Notes: generated by a model from the letters alone, not told the origin. 64,000 nucleotides of DNA from Rhodanobacter sp. B05 (GCF_002001085.1 NZ_MUNU01000003.1:62001-126000); one strand, 5' to 3'. Positions 42,496-54,636 are shown, counted from the stretch's first letter. Translations and numbers: made by a program.

Positions 42496-42651
42496 ACATG
42501 TGTATGAACGTTAACGGTGGCGCTGATGACAGGCAAGCTGCAGCGCAAGGCAGGCTGAAGGACGTTTGCCCAGTGCCATTGCGCCGGGGTTTCGAAGGGT
42601 GGAAGTGTTGCCCCGCCTGCGATGCCGTGCGGCGCCGCAGGTCTTTGGGCA

Positions 42652-42677
42652 AATGAAAGGGCCGGGTGGTCCGGCCC
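42652..42677 (-). terminator. terminator of ppsA
   Basis: On the minus strand GGGCCGG and CCGGCCC pair around a 5-base loop (42659-42677) and are followed by TTTCATTT. It is 52 bases past the ppsA stop. Confidence 0.75.
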
Positions 42678-42729
42678 CATTTGGTGCAGTGCGGTACGGA
42701 TGATGAGCGAGCCATTCAGGCTGGCAGTA

Positions 42730-45165
<2,436 letters not shown>

Positions 45166-45395
45166 GGGTGTCTCCTCGGAATGGCTGAAAGTCAGGAAGA
45201 TGGGGGTGTCGTCCAGTCGCCGGACGGGCTGCAAAGAACTGGTATTGTCCGCTGCCGATGGTGCACAGCACAAGGAGACCAATGGCAGACGATGTCATTC
45301 CAACCGGATACCAGTCAGCGGGCGGTCAATCGGCGACAGGGTTTGATGCTTGAGCTAAGGTGCCGGCAAGTGCACCTCGATCGACGGAATCCCGC

Positions 45396-46211
45396 ATGCA
45401 GCGAACCGTGTTTTTCATCTCCGACTCCACTGGTATTACCGCGGAGACGATTGGCAACAGCATCCTGGCGCAGTTCGAAGGCGTGCAGTTCGACAAGCAT
45501 CGGCTGCCGTTCACCGACAATGCGCACAAGGCGGAGGTGGCTGCGCTGCGGATCAAGACCAATTACGCGCAGAGCGGACAGCGGCCGATCGTCGTCAACA
45601 CCATGGCCGACCGCGCACTGTGTGACATCGTGGCGACCAGCGGCGCGTTGATGCTCGACGTTTTCGCGCCCTTCATCGGACCACTGGAAGATGAGCTGCA
45701 TACCCGACGCTCCGGTGCGGTCAACCGCTCCCACGGCATGGTCGACTTCGACAAGTACGAGGCACGCATCAACGCCACCAACTACGCGCTGTCGCATGAC
45801 GATGGCATCGACGTGAATTACGCCGATGCCGATCTGATCCTGGTCGGCGTGTCGCGCTCGGGCAAGACCCCGACCTGCCTGTACATGGCCTTGCATTACG
45901 GGGTGAGCGCCGCCAATTATCCGCTGACCGACGAAGATCTCGAGAAGCTGGAGCTGCCGCCGCGCCTGCGTCCGTACAAGGATCGGCTGTATGGTCTGAC
46001 TATCGATCCGGCGCGGCTGGCGCAGATCCGCGAACAGCGCCGTGCCGGCAGCCGCTATGCCACGTTGAAACAATGCCGCTGGGAGCTGGAACAGGCCGAT
46101 CGCCTGATGCGGCAGGCCGGCATTCCCAGCCTGAATACAACGCATGTGTCGATCGAGGAGATCGCCAGCAAGATCTTCGACCGTTTCGGAATCGAGCGGA
46201 CGATGTTCTAG
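45396..46211 (+). CDS. ppsR: PEP synthase regulatory protein (kinase/pyrophosphorylase)
   Basis: 271 residues. Bifunctional enzyme of the DUF299 family: inactivates PpsA by ADP-dependent phosphorylation of a threonine near the active-site histidine and reactivates it by phosphate-dependent removal. P-loop GVSRSGKT at about 150; N-terminal FFISDSTGITAETIG is diagnostic. The ATG at 45396 gives the family start MQRTVFFISDSTG; an earlier in-frame ATG adds only 12 unmatched residues. Divergent from ppsA across 230 bases, the usual pairing. Confidence 0.96.
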   Translation: MQRTVFFISDSTGITAETIGNSILAQFEGVQFDKHRLPFTDNAHKAEVAALRIKTNYAQSGQRPIVVNTMADRALCDIVATSGALMLDVFAPFIGPLEDELHTRRSGAVNRSHGMVDFDKYEARINATNYALSHDDGIDVNYADADLILVGVSRSGKTPTCLYMALHYGVSAANYPLTDEDLEKLELPPRLRPYKDRLYGLTIDPARLAQIREQRRAGSRYATLKQCRWELEQADRLMRQAGIPSLNTTHVSIEEIASKIFDRFGIERTMF

Positions 46212-46239
46212 ACAGCCCACCGGAGTTTGCGCGCCGCCC

Positions 46240-46713
46240 ATGAGCGCCGTACTGGACAATCGCCACAGCCTGTTGCCGGGACGCTTCGAGTTCCTGATGG
46301 GGTTGTACGCGGAGAACTATCACCGCCTGGCACGGTTGTTCGCACCGCAGCTGTTGGCGCCTGGCCGCTATGTCTCGCGTGTGGAGGATGGCCTCGACGT
46401 GCACCTCCACGTGCAGGAATGCCACCCGTACACGCTGGAACTGGAGTTGACCTACGACTTCGTCGACGCGCATACCGGCCAGCGGGCGCCGTCGGCGCAG
46501 TTGAGGATGTATACCGACGCGCATGTGGCCGAGGCGCTGCACTGCCATCCCGGTCGGCACCTCTGGCAGGTTCTGGGACCGTTCTCGCCGGCACACACGG
46601 TGTTCCAGCATCGCCTGCGGATGAATCGGTTTCTCTCGCGCTGGCTGGAATATCTCGCCGAACAGCGGCACTCCATCGACACCCTGGAGCCCCTGCGCGA
46701 GCAAGCCAGGTAA
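46240..46713 (+). CDS. DUF1249 (YqiB-like) protein
   Basis: 157 residues, cytoplasmic, full length for the DUF1249 family (E. coli YqiB). No enzyme function is known. Conserved parts: LMGLYAENYHRLARL, the YTLELELTY segment, RMYTDAHVAEAL and RMNRFLSRWLEYL. It starts 28 bases after ppsR on the same strand and ends at a bidirectional terminator. Confidence 0.87.
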   Translation: MSAVLDNRHSLLPGRFEFLMGLYAENYHRLARLFAPQLLAPGRYVSRVEDGLDVHLHVQECHPYTLELELTYDFVDAHTGQRAPSAQLRMYTDAHVAEALHCHPGRHLWQVLGPFSPAHTVFQHRLRMNRFLSRWLEYLAEQRHSIDTLEPLREQAR

Positions 46714-46720
46714 AACTCCA

Positions 46721-46753
46721 ACAAAAAGCCCGCGCAAGGCGGGCTTCTTGTTT
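46721..46753. terminator. bidirectional terminator between DUF1249 gene and tRNA-Asp
   Basis: AAGCCCGC (46726-46733) pairs with GCGGGCTT (46739-46746) around GCAAG. T-rich runs follow on both strands (CTTGTTT on plus, TTTTTGTT on minus), so it can end both the DUF1249 transcript and the tRNA operon coming from the right. Confidence 0.85.
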
Positions 46754-46759
46754 GAATAG

Positions 46760-46836
46760 TGGCGGAGTGGACGGGACTCGAACCCGCGACCTCCGGCGTG
46801 ACAGGCCAGCATTCTAACCAACTGAACTACCACTCC
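46760..46836 (-). tRNA. tRNA-Asp(GTC), copy 2
   Basis: 77 nt including CCA, identical to copy 1 at 32568-32644 but on the other strand. Last gene of the minus-strand tRNA operon Ala-Glu-Asp. Confidence 0.97.
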
Positions 46837-46915
46837 GCATTTGCAACATCTTCCAGCGTTCAGCCAACTCGTTGCCACTTGACCTCGACAGCCATTGTTG
46901 GCTGCCGGGTTAAAG

Positions 46916-46991
46916 TGGCGTCCCCACGGGGATTCGAACCCCGGTCGCCACCGTGAAAGGGTGATGTCCTAGGCCTCTAGACGATGGGGAC
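46916..46991 (-). tRNA. tRNA-Glu(TTC)
   Basis: 76 nt including CCA. Begins GTCCCCA, ends with GGGGAC-G-CCA; anticodon TTC in the CCCTTTCAC context typical of tRNA-Glu. Confidence 0.96.
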
Positions 46992-46999
46992 GGATAAGT

Positions 47000-47075
47000 T
47001 GGTGGAGCCAGGCGGGATCGAACCGCCGACCTCCTGCATGCCATGCAGGCGCTCTCCCAGCTGAGCTATGGCCCC
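47000..47075 (-). tRNA. tRNA-Ala(GGC)
   Basis: 76 nt including CCA. Acceptor GGGGCCA pairs with TGGCTCC; anticodon loop ATGGCAT gives GGC. First gene of the minus-strand tRNA operon. Confidence 0.97.
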
Positions 47076-47092
47076 GCCGCTGGAAGCCGAGA

Positions 47093-47121
47093 AGAATAGG
47101 TTGGGCCTGCCTTTCCGTCAA
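47093..47121 (-). promoter_or_regulatory. sigma-70 promoter of the Ala-Glu-Asp tRNA operon
   Basis: On the minus strand: TTGACG (47121-47116), 17-base spacer, TATTCT (47098-47093), only 17 bases before tRNA-Ala. Ten of twelve consensus positions. Confidence 0.75.
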
Positions 47122-47245
47122 GCTTTTTTTCGAGAGCAAAGACAACGGCGCCGCGGAATTCACGCCGCACTTCCGCGGGATCGATGCGGATCTCGCCCGG
47201 CACTCGTTTATGCTGCCGGGAGGCACATGATTGCGAAGGCAGGCG

Positions 47246-49012
47246 ATGCACGAAATCGGCTTCATCCGTGACCTTGCCGTGGTGATGCTGGTGGCCGGGG
47301 CCACCACCATCCTTTTCCAGCGCATGCGCCAGCCGGTGCTGCTGGGTTACATCCTGGCAGGCGTGCTGATCGGGCCGCATACGCCCGGCATGCTGGTCGG
47401 CGATGCGCAGGCGATCGACGACATCTCCAACCTCGGCGTGGTGCTGTTGATGTTCACGCTGGGCCTGGAGTTCAGCGTGCGCAAGTTGCGCGAGGTCGGC
47501 ATCGGGGTGCTTGCCGTGGCGGTGGGCGAGGTGGGCCTGATGCTGTGGATCGGCTTCGGCATCGGCAGCCTGTTCGGCTGGAAAGGCATGGACGCGCTGT
47601 TTCTCGGCGCCATCATTTCCTTGTCGTCGACCATGGTGGCCACGCGCACCCTGTCCGAGGGCGGTCATCGTCAGCAGCCCTTCGCGCAATTGGTGGTCGG
47701 TTTGCTGGTGGCGGAGGACATGCTCGCCATCGTCCTGCTGACTTTGCTGAGCGCGGTGGCGATTGGCGGTTCGGTGCAGGCCGGCACCGCTTTCAGCCTG
47801 ATCGGGCACCTGGGCCTGTTCGTGGTGGTGGGCATGATCCTGGGCCTGCTCCTGCTGCCGCGGCTGGTGGATTACGTCGCCGGGTTCGATCGCGACGAAA
47901 CCCTGCTGGTGAGTGTGCTGGGGATCTGTTTCGGCGCCAGCCTGCTGGCCGCCTGGATGGGTTTCAGCGTCGCCCTGGGAGCGTTCCTCGCCGGCGCGGT
48001 GGTGGCCGAATCGCGCAGCGTGGGGCGCGTATTGCATCTGGTGGAACCGCTGCGCGACATGTTCGCCGCGCTGTTCTTCGTGGCGATCGGCCTGAAGATC
48101 GACCCGGCCATGTTGCTGCAGTACGCATTGCCGGCACTGCTGATCGCCGGCGTGGTCATCGTGGGCAAGACGCTGGCTTGCAGCCTGGGCATCTTCTTCG
48201 TCGGCCATGAACCGCGAACCGCGTTGCGGGCGGGGCTTGGCATGGCTCAGATCGGCGAGTTCTCCTTCGTGATCGCGACACTGGGGCTGTCGCTCGGCGT
48301 GATCAGCAAGTTCATCTATCCGATCGCCGTCGCGGTTTCGGTGGTTTGCATGGCCGCGTCCCCTTACATGTCGCGTTCGGCCGATGGCCTGGCACGCGGT
48401 TTGCGCGCGGTGACGCCGCGCTCGCTGCGCCTGCTGGCGACCAGTTACAGCGGCTGGCTGGAACAGCTCAAGCCAGTCAACGAGAATGCGGCGCTCGCGG
48501 CCATCTTCCGTCGACTGCTGTGGCATATCGGAGTCAACGTGTTGCTGGTGGTGACCCTGTTCATGATCGGCGCCTACGTCAATGCGAATGGCTGGGCCTG
48601 GTTCTCCACGCTGGGCATCGGGCGCGAACTTCGGCACACGCTGATCTGGGCCTGCGCGCTGTTCCTTTCCCTGCCCATGCTGATCGCGGTTTACCGCAAG
48701 TCCGAGGCACTGGGCATGTTGCTGGCCGAGATCGGCATACGTGGGCGCTTCGCCGGGTCCTACACACAGTCCATTCGCAACGTGCTGGCACGGCTCATCC
48801 CGCTGCTCGCCTTGCTGTTGCTGGGCGTGCTGGTGAGCGCGCTGGGTTCGACGATCCTGCCGCCTAGCGGCATCGCGCTGTCCCTGCTGGTGGTGGGTGT
48901 AGTGCTGGCGGTGGTGCTGTGGCGGGGGCTGGTGCAGATGCATGCGCGCCTGCAGGCGGCTTTGAAGGACACCCTGAACAAGCCGGAACCGCCGCCGGAC
49001 GGAGCGGGCTGA
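47246..49012 (+). CDS. CPA2-family cation:proton antiporter
   Basis: 588 residues, inner membrane. About twelve hydrophobic helices in the N-terminal ~390 residues, with CPA2 landmarks: LGYILAGVLIGPHTPG, LLMFTLGLEFSVRKLR, the ED pair in LLVAEDMLAIV and GAFLAGAVVAES. E. coli KefB, KefC and YbaL have a cytoplasmic TrkA-N domain at this point; here the last ~150 residues instead form three or four more hydrophobic helices, so no nucleotide-binding domain is present. Probably K+ or Na+ efflux, ion not determinable. ATG at 47246 follows GAAGGCAGG. Confidence 0.88.
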   Translation: MHEIGFIRDLAVVMLVAGATTILFQRMRQPVLLGYILAGVLIGPHTPGMLVGDAQAIDDISNLGVVLLMFTLGLEFSVRKLREVGIGVLAVAVGEVGLMLWIGFGIGSLFGWKGMDALFLGAIISLSSTMVATRTLSEGGHRQQPFAQLVVGLLVAEDMLAIVLLTLLSAVAIGGSVQAGTAFSLIGHLGLFVVVGMILGLLLLPRLVDYVAGFDRDETLLVSVLGICFGASLLAAWMGFSVALGAFLAGAVVAESRSVGRVLHLVEPLRDMFAALFFVAIGLKIDPAMLLQYALPALLIAGVVIVGKTLACSLGIFFVGHEPRTALRAGLGMAQIGEFSFVIATLGLSLGVISKFIYPIAVAVSVVCMAASPYMSRSADGLARGLRAVTPRSLRLLATSYSGWLEQLKPVNENAALAAIFRRLLWHIGVNVLLVVTLFMIGAYVNANGWAWFSTLGIGRELRHTLIWACALFLSLPMLIAVYRKSEALGMLLAEIGIRGRFAGSYTQSIRNVLARLIPLLALLLLGVLVSALGSTILPPSGIALSLLVVGVVLAVVLWRGLVQMHARLQAALKDTLNKPEPPPDGAG

Positions 49013-49147
49013 ACCTTTATGCCGTCTGACGGTCACAGCGCGGAGTCGTTGCCAAGAGCGGGCAGGCGCCGCACAATGCGTGGCCTGCCTCCACCGAGGG
49101 GCTCCGGCCGGCGTTGCCGGCATTTCCATTTCATGAGGGAGTTACGA

Positions 49148-49918
49148 ATGAAGCACTTTCTGCGTCCCACGCTGACAGCGGTCGCGCTGACCGTTGCGCT
49201 GGGCATGACCGCGGGCGCCTATGCCCAGGCCGCCAAGACCGGCGCCGCTGCCCCCGTCGACAAGACCAAGGCCAGCTATGTGTTCGGCTACTACAAGATG
49301 GGCGAGAGCGTGCCGCCGATCCTGCGCGAGGAAATGGATCCCGCCGCCGTGGCGCGTGGCGTGCAGGCCGCCCTGTCCGGTCAGAAGTCGACCGTGAGCG
49401 AGGCCGACGCCAAGCAGGTGTACGAAGCGTTCATGACCAAGGTGCAGGCGAAGTTCGAAGCCCAGCGCGCCCAGGAAGCCGCGAAGAACAAGTCCGAAGG
49501 CGATGCTTTCTTCGCCAAGAACAAGACCGCCCCCGGCGTGAAGACCACGGCCTCCGGCCTGCAGTACCAGGTCATCACCGCCGGCACCGGTGCCCGTCCG
49601 GGCCCGAACGATACGGTGGAGATCAACTACACCGGCTCCTTCCTTGACGGCCAGGTATTCGACGCGTCCGCCAAGCATGGTCCGAAGCCGGCATCGATCC
49701 CGGTCGCCAACGTGATCCCCGGTTTCCGCGAGGGCCTGCAGCTGATGCAGGTCGGTGGTCACTACAAGCTGTTCATTCCGTCGTCACTCGCCTACGGTGC
49801 CGAGCCGCAGCCGCCGATGCCGCCGAATGCGACGCTGATCTTCGACGTGACCCTGGTCAAGACCGGCCCGACGCCTGCCGGCGCGGCGGCTCCTGCCGGC
49901 GGTCCCGACGGCCAGTAA
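49148..49918 (+). CDS. exported FKBP-type peptidyl-prolyl isomerase (FkpA/Mip-like)
   Basis: 256 residues; ATG at 49148 follows AGGGAG (49136-49141). Signal peptide ending near AYA-QA. N-terminal dimerisation domain of the FKBP_N type (about 35-125), then one FKBP domain (about 135-235) with VEINYTGSFLDGQVFDASAK and the GFREGLQLMQVGGHYKLFIP segment. Pro/Gly/Ala-rich tail. Acts as folding helper in the periplasm. Stands alone between antiporter and ugd. Confidence 0.93.
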   Translation: MKHFLRPTLTAVALTVALGMTAGAYAQAAKTGAAAPVDKTKASYVFGYYKMGESVPPILREEMDPAAVARGVQAALSGQKSTVSEADAKQVYEAFMTKVQAKFEAQRAQEAAKNKSEGDAFFAKNKTAPGVKTTASGLQYQVITAGTGARPGPNDTVEINYTGSFLDGQVFDASAKHGPKPASIPVANVIPGFREGLQLMQVGGHYKLFIPSSLAYGAEPQPPMPPNATLIFDVTLVKTGPTPAGAAAPAGGPDGQ

Positions 49919-49940
49919 ACGCAGGATCGTCAATCGGCAC

Positions 49941-49979
49941 GCAGAAGGGCGCGAAGAGATTCGCGCCCTTCTGCTATTA
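49941..49979 (+). terminator. hairpin after the FKBP gene
   Basis: GCAGAAGGGCGCGAA (49941-49955) pairs perfectly with TTCGCGCCCTTCTGC (49960-49974), loop GAGA, then TATTA. Fifteen pairs, weak T-run. Confidence 0.75.
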
Positions 49980-50052
49980 GCCCTGGCAAGCGCCGCGCCG
50001 ACTTTTCAGGCATTAGAATAGGCGGTTCACGTTCAAGGGAATCGTCACGAAG

Positions 50053-51399
50053 ATGATGAAGGTAACGATCTTCGGTACCGGTTATGTGGGACTGGTTACC
50101 GGCGCCTGCCTGGCCGAGATGGGCAATCACGTGCTCTGCGTCGATGTCGACGCCGCCAAGGTGGAGCGCCTCAGGCACGGCGATATTCCGATCTACGAGC
50201 CTGGCCTCGAATCCATCGTGCGGCGCAACCATGCCGAAGGGCGGCTCGACTTCACCACCGGCGCGGAAGCGGCGGTCGCGCACGGCGAATTGCTGTTCAT
50301 TGCGGTGGGTACGCCGCCGGACGAAGATGGCAGCGCCGATCTGAAATACGTGCAGGAAGTGGCCAGGACCATCGGCCGGCACCTGGATCGCTATGCCGTG
50401 GTGGTGAACAAGTCGACCGTGCCGGTGGGCACGGCCGACAAGGTGCGGGCGACCGTCGCGACGGAACTCGCCGCGCGTGGCGCCAGCGTCGAGTTCGACG
50501 TGGTGTCCAATCCGGAATTCCTGAAGGAAGGCGCGGCGGTGGACGACTGCCTGCGTCCGGACCGGATCATCGTGGGCTCCTCGAGCACGCGGGCGGTGAA
50601 CGTGCTGCGCAAGCTGTATGCGCCGTTCAATCGCAACCACGATCGCATGGTGGTGATGGACGAGCGCTCCGCCGAGCTCACCAAATACGCCGCCAATGCC
50701 ATGCTGGCAACGAAGATCAGTTTCATGAACGAGATCGCGAACATTGCCGAGCGGGTTGGTGCCGACGTGGAGCTGGTACGCCAGGGCATCGGGTCCGATC
50801 CGCGGATCGGCTATCACTTCATTTATCCCGGTGCCGGTTACGGTGGTTCGTGCTTTCCCAAGGACGTGCAGGCGCTGGAGCGCACCGCGCACGGCTGTGG
50901 TTACCAGGCCCGGTTGCTCGGCGCGGTCGAGGCGGTCAACCGGCAACAAAAGGGCAAGTTGTTCGAATTGATTTCGCGACACTTCGACGGGCAGCTTGCG
51001 GGCAAGACCGTGGCGCTGTGGGGGTTGGCGTTCAAGCCGAATACCGACGACATGCGCGAGGCCCCCAGCCGGATGCTCATGGAAGCATTGTGGGACGCGG
51101 GTGCGAAAGTTCGCGCGTTCGATCCGGAGGCGCGACAGGAGACGGGTCGGCTATATGGCGAGCGGCATGATCTGGTGCTGTGCGACGAGGCCGCTGCGGC
51201 CCTGCAGGGCGCCGATGCGTTGGTCGTCGTCACGGAGTGGAAGGCATTCCGCAGCCCGGACTTCGCGCGCATCCGCGCCGCGCTGTCGGAACCGGTGATC
51301 TTCGATGGTCGCAATCTTTACGATCCGGCCACGGTGGAAGAGGCCGGGCTGGCCTACTACGGCATCGGTCGCGGCCGCAGTCTGCGGGTAGTGCGATGA
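50053..51399 (+). CDS. ugd: UDP-glucose 6-dehydrogenase
   Basis: 448 residues, cytoplasmic. Oxidises UDP-glucose to UDP-glucuronate for exopolysaccharide or lipid A sugar synthesis. N-terminal Rossmann motif [18 protein letters not shown]; catalytic Cys in [10 protein letters not shown] near residue 267; C-terminal UDP-binding domain with [16 protein letters not shown]. ATGs at 50053 and 50056 are both possible. A TAGAAT (50014-50019) may be its -10 element. Its stop overlaps the slyX start (ATGA). Confidence 0.97.
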   Translation: MMKVTIFGTGYVGLVTGACLAEMGNHVLCVDVDAAKVERLRHGDIPIYEPGLESIVRRNHAEGRLDFTTGAEAAVAHGELLFIAVGTPPDEDGSADLKYVQEVARTIGRHLDRYAVVVNKSTVPVGTADKVRATVATELAARGASVEFDVVSNPEFLKEGAAVDDCLRPDRIIVGSSSTRAVNVLRKLYAPFNRNHDRMVVMDERSAELTKYAANAMLATKISFMNEIANIAERVGADVELVRQGIGSDPRIGYHFIYPGAGYGGSCFPKDVQALERTAHGCGYQARLLGAVEAVNRQQKGKLFELISRHFDGQLAGKTVALWGLAFKPNTDDMREAPSRMLMEALWDAGAKVRAFDPEARQETGRLYGERHDLVLCDEAAAALQGADALVVVTEWKAFRSPDFARIRAALSEPVIFDGRNLYDPATVEEAGLAYYGIGRGRSLRVVR

Positions 51400-51620
51400 G
51401 CAACGGCAGCGACGAGCTGGCGCAACGACTCGACGAGATGGAAGTCAGGCTGACCTTCATCGACGACACGGTGCAGGCGTTGACCTCGGCGGACGCCGAC
51501 CAGTCGCAGCGTATCGCCGCGCTGGAACGCGCCTTGCGCGACCTGCGCGGCGAGATGGCCACGATGCGTGTCGCACAGGGCGACGATCCCCACGACGAGC
51601 CGCCACCGCCGCATTATTGA
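51396..51620 (+). CDS. slyX: SlyX family protein
   Basis: 74 residues. Coiled-coil protein over most of its length ([22 protein letters not shown] onward in two parts) with the characteristic C-terminal PPPPHY of SlyX. Function unknown. Translationally coupled to ugd by a four-base overlap. Confidence 0.9.
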   Translation: MSNGSDELAQRLDEMEVRLTFIDDTVQALTSADADQSQRIAALERALRDLRGEMATMRVAQGDDPHDEPPPPHY

Positions 51621-51658
51621 AGCCGGTTCAACCCGTCCACCGACCACGGAACACTCGC

Positions 51659-52228
51659 ATGGCCGAATCCCTGCGCGATCAATTGCTCAAGAGCGGTATT
51701 GTCAAGAAAACCCAGCAGGAAAGGATTCGCGAGCCGAAGCGAGCGGGACCTGGCACGCCTGGCAAGCCGGGGCGGGGCAACCACGGCAAGCCGCATGCGG
51801 CGGCGAAGCCGCAGAGCCAGCAGGACATCGATCTGGCCAGGGCTTATGCGCTGCGCACCCAGGCCGAGGCAAACGAACGCAAGCAGGCCGAGCGCGAGGC
51901 AGCCGAGCAGGCCAGGTTGCGACGCGAGCGCAAGGCGCGCATCCAGCAATTGCTTGATGGCCACGACTTGAACAAGCCCGATGCCGACCAGGCACGGAAT
52001 TTCGAATATGCGGGAAAGATCCGCCGCATCCATGTCGACGCCGCGCAATTGGCGGCACTCAACGTGGGTGAATTGGGTGTCGTGCAGCACGCTGGCCGTT
52101 ACCTGCTGGTCAGTCGCGAGATCGCCGTGCGGGTTGGCGAGATCGAGCCGCGCCAGATCGCCTTGCTGGTCGAATCCGGCACGGCCGGTGCAGATGACGA
52201 CGGCGTCCCGGACGACTTGATGTGGTGA
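51659..52228 (+). CDS. DUF2058 (YaiL-like) protein
   Basis: 189 residues, cytoplasmic, full length for the DUF2058 family (E. coli YaiL, a nucleoprotein/polynucleotide-associated protein with no firm role). N-terminus SLRDQLLKSGIVKK is diagnostic, then a Gly/Lys-rich linker, a charged helix (EANERKQAEREAAEQARLRR) and a C-terminal domain starting near NFEYAGKIRRI. The ATG at 51659 is chosen because it gives the family start; 14 further in-frame residues upstream have no match. Confidence 0.88.
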   Translation: MAESLRDQLLKSGIVKKTQQERIREPKRAGPGTPGKPGRGNHGKPHAAAKPQSQQDIDLARAYALRTQAEANERKQAEREAAEQARLRRERKARIQQLLDGHDLNKPDADQARNFEYAGKIRRIHVDAAQLAALNVGELGVVQHAGRYLLVSREIAVRVGEIEPRQIALLVESGTAGADDDGVPDDLMW

Positions 52229-52235
52229 ATCGGCG

Positions 52236-52267
52236 AGGAGTGAGTGGAGCGGAGTGAGAAATGAGAG
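52236..52267 (+). repeat. solitary copy of the truD-smr repeat arm
   Basis: 32 bases, 30 identical to 17136-17167. The inverted partner is absent here. It lies 8 bases after the DUF2058 stop, in the convergent gap before the fadJ-like gene. Confidence 0.75.
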
Positions 52268-52291
52268 GCGCCTACTGCGCCTGCTCGTCGC

Positions 52292-54364
52292 TCAGTTGTC
52301 CAGGCTCATGTCCCGCGGGTCTCTTGCAAGCGTCGGCTGATCCCAGCCGCTCTTCGGCTTGAAGCGATCGCCGTAGCGTGCGGCCAATTGCTGCAGTTTC
52401 GACTTCAGCACGTCCACGCCCTCGCTGCGCACATACTGGATCGGACCGCCGCGGAACGGAGCGAAGCCGGTGCCGAAGATCACGCCGGCGTCGAGCAGGT
52501 CGGCATCGTCGACGACACCCTCGGCCAGGCAGGCGACTGCCTCGTTGACCATCGACAGGATCATCCGTTCCTGCAGGTCCGGCGGCGTGACATAGTCCTT
52601 GTCCACTTCGGGCTTCTGCGGCTTGCCATCCTGCCACAGGTAAAGACCCTGGCCGTCCTTCTTGCCGCGCTTGCCGGCTTCAATCTTGTCATCCAGGCCT
52701 GGCGGCACATCCAGTCCGAGGAACGGTGCCAGCTCCTTGCCCACTGAGGCGCAGACATCCAGCCCGACCGTATCGGCCAGTTCGATCGGCCCCATCGGCA
52801 TGCCGAATTTCCTTGCTTCACGGTCGAGCACGGGCCCGGGTACGTCTTCACTGTAAAGGCGCATCGCTTCCAGCAGGTACGGCATCAGGATGCGGTTGAC
52901 CAGGAAGCCCGGCGTGCCCCTGACCGCCACCGGCAGCTTGCCGATCGCCTTGCAGAACGCCAACGCGCGTTTTTCGATTGTCGGGTCCAGCTTGTCGTGG
53001 CGCACCACCTCGACCAGCGGCATCTGCGCCACCGGGTTGAAGAAGTGCAGGCCGAGGAAACGCTGTGGCGCGCCCAGGTTCTTGCGCAGCTCGTCCAGCG
53101 GGATGCTGGAGGTGTTGCTGGCGAGGATCTCGTCGGCCTGGAACTGGGGTTCGATGCCGGCGTAGAGAGATTCCTTCGCTTCGGCATTCTCGTAGATCGC
53201 CTCGATCGCCAGGTCGGCCGAGGCGACCCCCTTGCCGTCCACGTCGGCGCGCAGTCGGCGCATGGCTTCCTCGATCTTCTCCGGTGTTTTCAGCTTCTTC
53301 TCGTACAACTGGCGGGCGCGATCCAGCGCCGGCTGGATGTACTTCATCTCGCGATCCTGCAGGGTCACGTCGAACCCCTTGAGCGCTGCCCAGGCGGCAA
53401 TGTCGCCACCCATCACGCCGGCTCCGACCACGTGCACATGGCGGATCGCCGGATCGACGCCGCTGCCCTGGTTCTTCAGGCGTTCCTGCAGGAAGAAGAT
53501 CCGGATGAGGTTTTGCGCCGTCGATGTCTGCGCCAGCTTCGCCACCGAACCGGCCTCGAGCTTCAGACGCTGCTGGATGCTGGAGCCGCCGCGCTTCCAC
53601 ACATCGATCAGCGCGAACGGGGCGGGGTAATGCTCCCTGCGCACCTTGGCCGCGGTCTGCCTGAGCATCATCGGCGCCAGGATCTGCCGCGCCAGCCAGG
53701 TATTGCTGGCCCAGGCCTTGGCCCGGCGCGCGAACGGCCGCGCCGGTGGCCGGCGCAGCAGCAGTCGTGCCTCGGCCAGCAGATCCTGCGGGCGACTTGT
53801 CGCATCGACCACCCCAAGGCTCAGAGCGCGGTGGGCAGAAAGCGGCTTCCCGGTGAGCATCACCGGCATCGCCTCGATGGCGCCGATCAGGCGCGGCAGG
53901 CGCGCCGAACCACCCCAGCCGGGATGGATGCCGAGCATCACCTCGGGCAGGCCGATGCGGGTCTTGTCATCGTCGACCGCGATCCGCTGGCGGCAGGCCA
54001 GGATCAACTCGGTCCCGCCGCCCATGCAGGCGCCGTGGACGGCCGCCACCGTGGGGCAGGGTAGCCGTGCCAGTGCTTCATAGACGCGCTGGCCATGCTC
54101 GATGTTCTCGCGCACCGTGTCTTGTTTGGCGTACTCCACGAACTCGCGAATATCGGCCCCCACGGCGAACCCGGACGCCTTTGCCGAGTGGATGATCACG
54201 CCCGCCGGCATGTCGATCGCCAGCCGTTCGACGATCTGCTCCAGCTCGTCCAGCACGGCGCGGCTGATCGCGTTGACGCTGCTGCCGGCGCGATCGAGCG
54301 TGAGTGTGATGACGCCCTCGTCGTCATGGGTCTTCCAGTGGTTGAAACGCAATCCTTCGAACAT
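52292..54364 (-). CDS. FadJ/FadB-like enoyl-CoA hydratase and 3-hydroxyacyl-CoA dehydrogenase
   Basis: 690 residues, cytoplasmic alpha subunit of the beta-oxidation complex. N-terminal crotonase domain (about 1-190) with both catalytic glutamates (in GGGTEL and in LPEVMLGIHPGWGG); NAD-binding domain from HVVGAGVMGGDIAAWAALKG (about residue 310); catalytic His in LGLHFFNPV; C-terminal dehydrogenase domains. Oxidises 2-enoyl-CoA to 3-ketoacyl-CoA. No thiolase (FadA/FadI) gene is next to it, so its partner lies elsewhere. A 272-base region upstream has no gene. Confidence 0.94.
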   Translation of the reverse strand: MFEGLRFNHWKTHDDEGVITLTLDRAGSSVNAISRAVLDELEQIVERLAIDMPAGVIIHSAKASGFAVGADIREFVEYAKQDTVRENIEHGQRVYEALARLPCPTVAAVHGACMGGGTELILACRQRIAVDDDKTRIGLPEVMLGIHPGWGGSARLPRLIGAIEAMPVMLTGKPLSAHRALSLGVVDATSRPQDLLAEARLLLRRPPARPFARRAKAWASNTWLARQILAPMMLRQTAAKVRREHYPAPFALIDVWKRGGSSIQQRLKLEAGSVAKLAQTSTAQNLIRIFFLQERLKNQGSGVDPAIRHVHVVGAGVMGGDIAAWAALKGFDVTLQDREMKYIQPALDRARQLYEKKLKTPEKIEEAMRRLRADVDGKGVASADLAIEAIYENAEAKESLYAGIEPQFQADEILASNTSSIPLDELRKNLGAPQRFLGLHFFNPVAQMPLVEVVRHDKLDPTIEKRALAFCKAIGKLPVAVRGTPGFLVNRILMPYLLEAMRLYSEDVPGPVLDREARKFGMPMGPIELADTVGLDVCASVGKELAPFLGLDVPPGLDDKIEAGKRGKKDGQGLYLWQDGKPQKPEVDKDYVTPPDLQERMILSMVNEAVACLAEGVVDDADLLDAGVIFGTGFAPFRGGPIQYVRSEGVDVLKSKLQQLAARYGDRFKPKSGWDQPTLARDPRDMSLDN

Positions 54365-54636
54365 GGGGATAGAGACATGGTGGAGGAGGCCTGAACCATA
54401 CCGTCCTGTCGCCTTGATTGCGAGATGTGACCGCCGCGCTTGACCCGGTCGTGACGCCGGTGTGAAATCACCTTGTTGTGGAAGGTATTCTGCGAAACCG
54501 GCCGTGCGCGGCTGGGTCTCTCATCGTGTCGGCATCGATCAACCAGGTATCAGGCCGTTCCCGACGGATATCCGCGCCAACCACAGGCGCCCGGTTCACC
54601 ATTGCATGAGTACCGACGCCGCAGGATGAACACTCG

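Noticed and set aside
47066..49129. 687-codon minus-strand frame opposite the antiporter gene
   Set aside because: Extremely Gln/His/Arg-rich, overlaps a tRNA gene at one end, no family.
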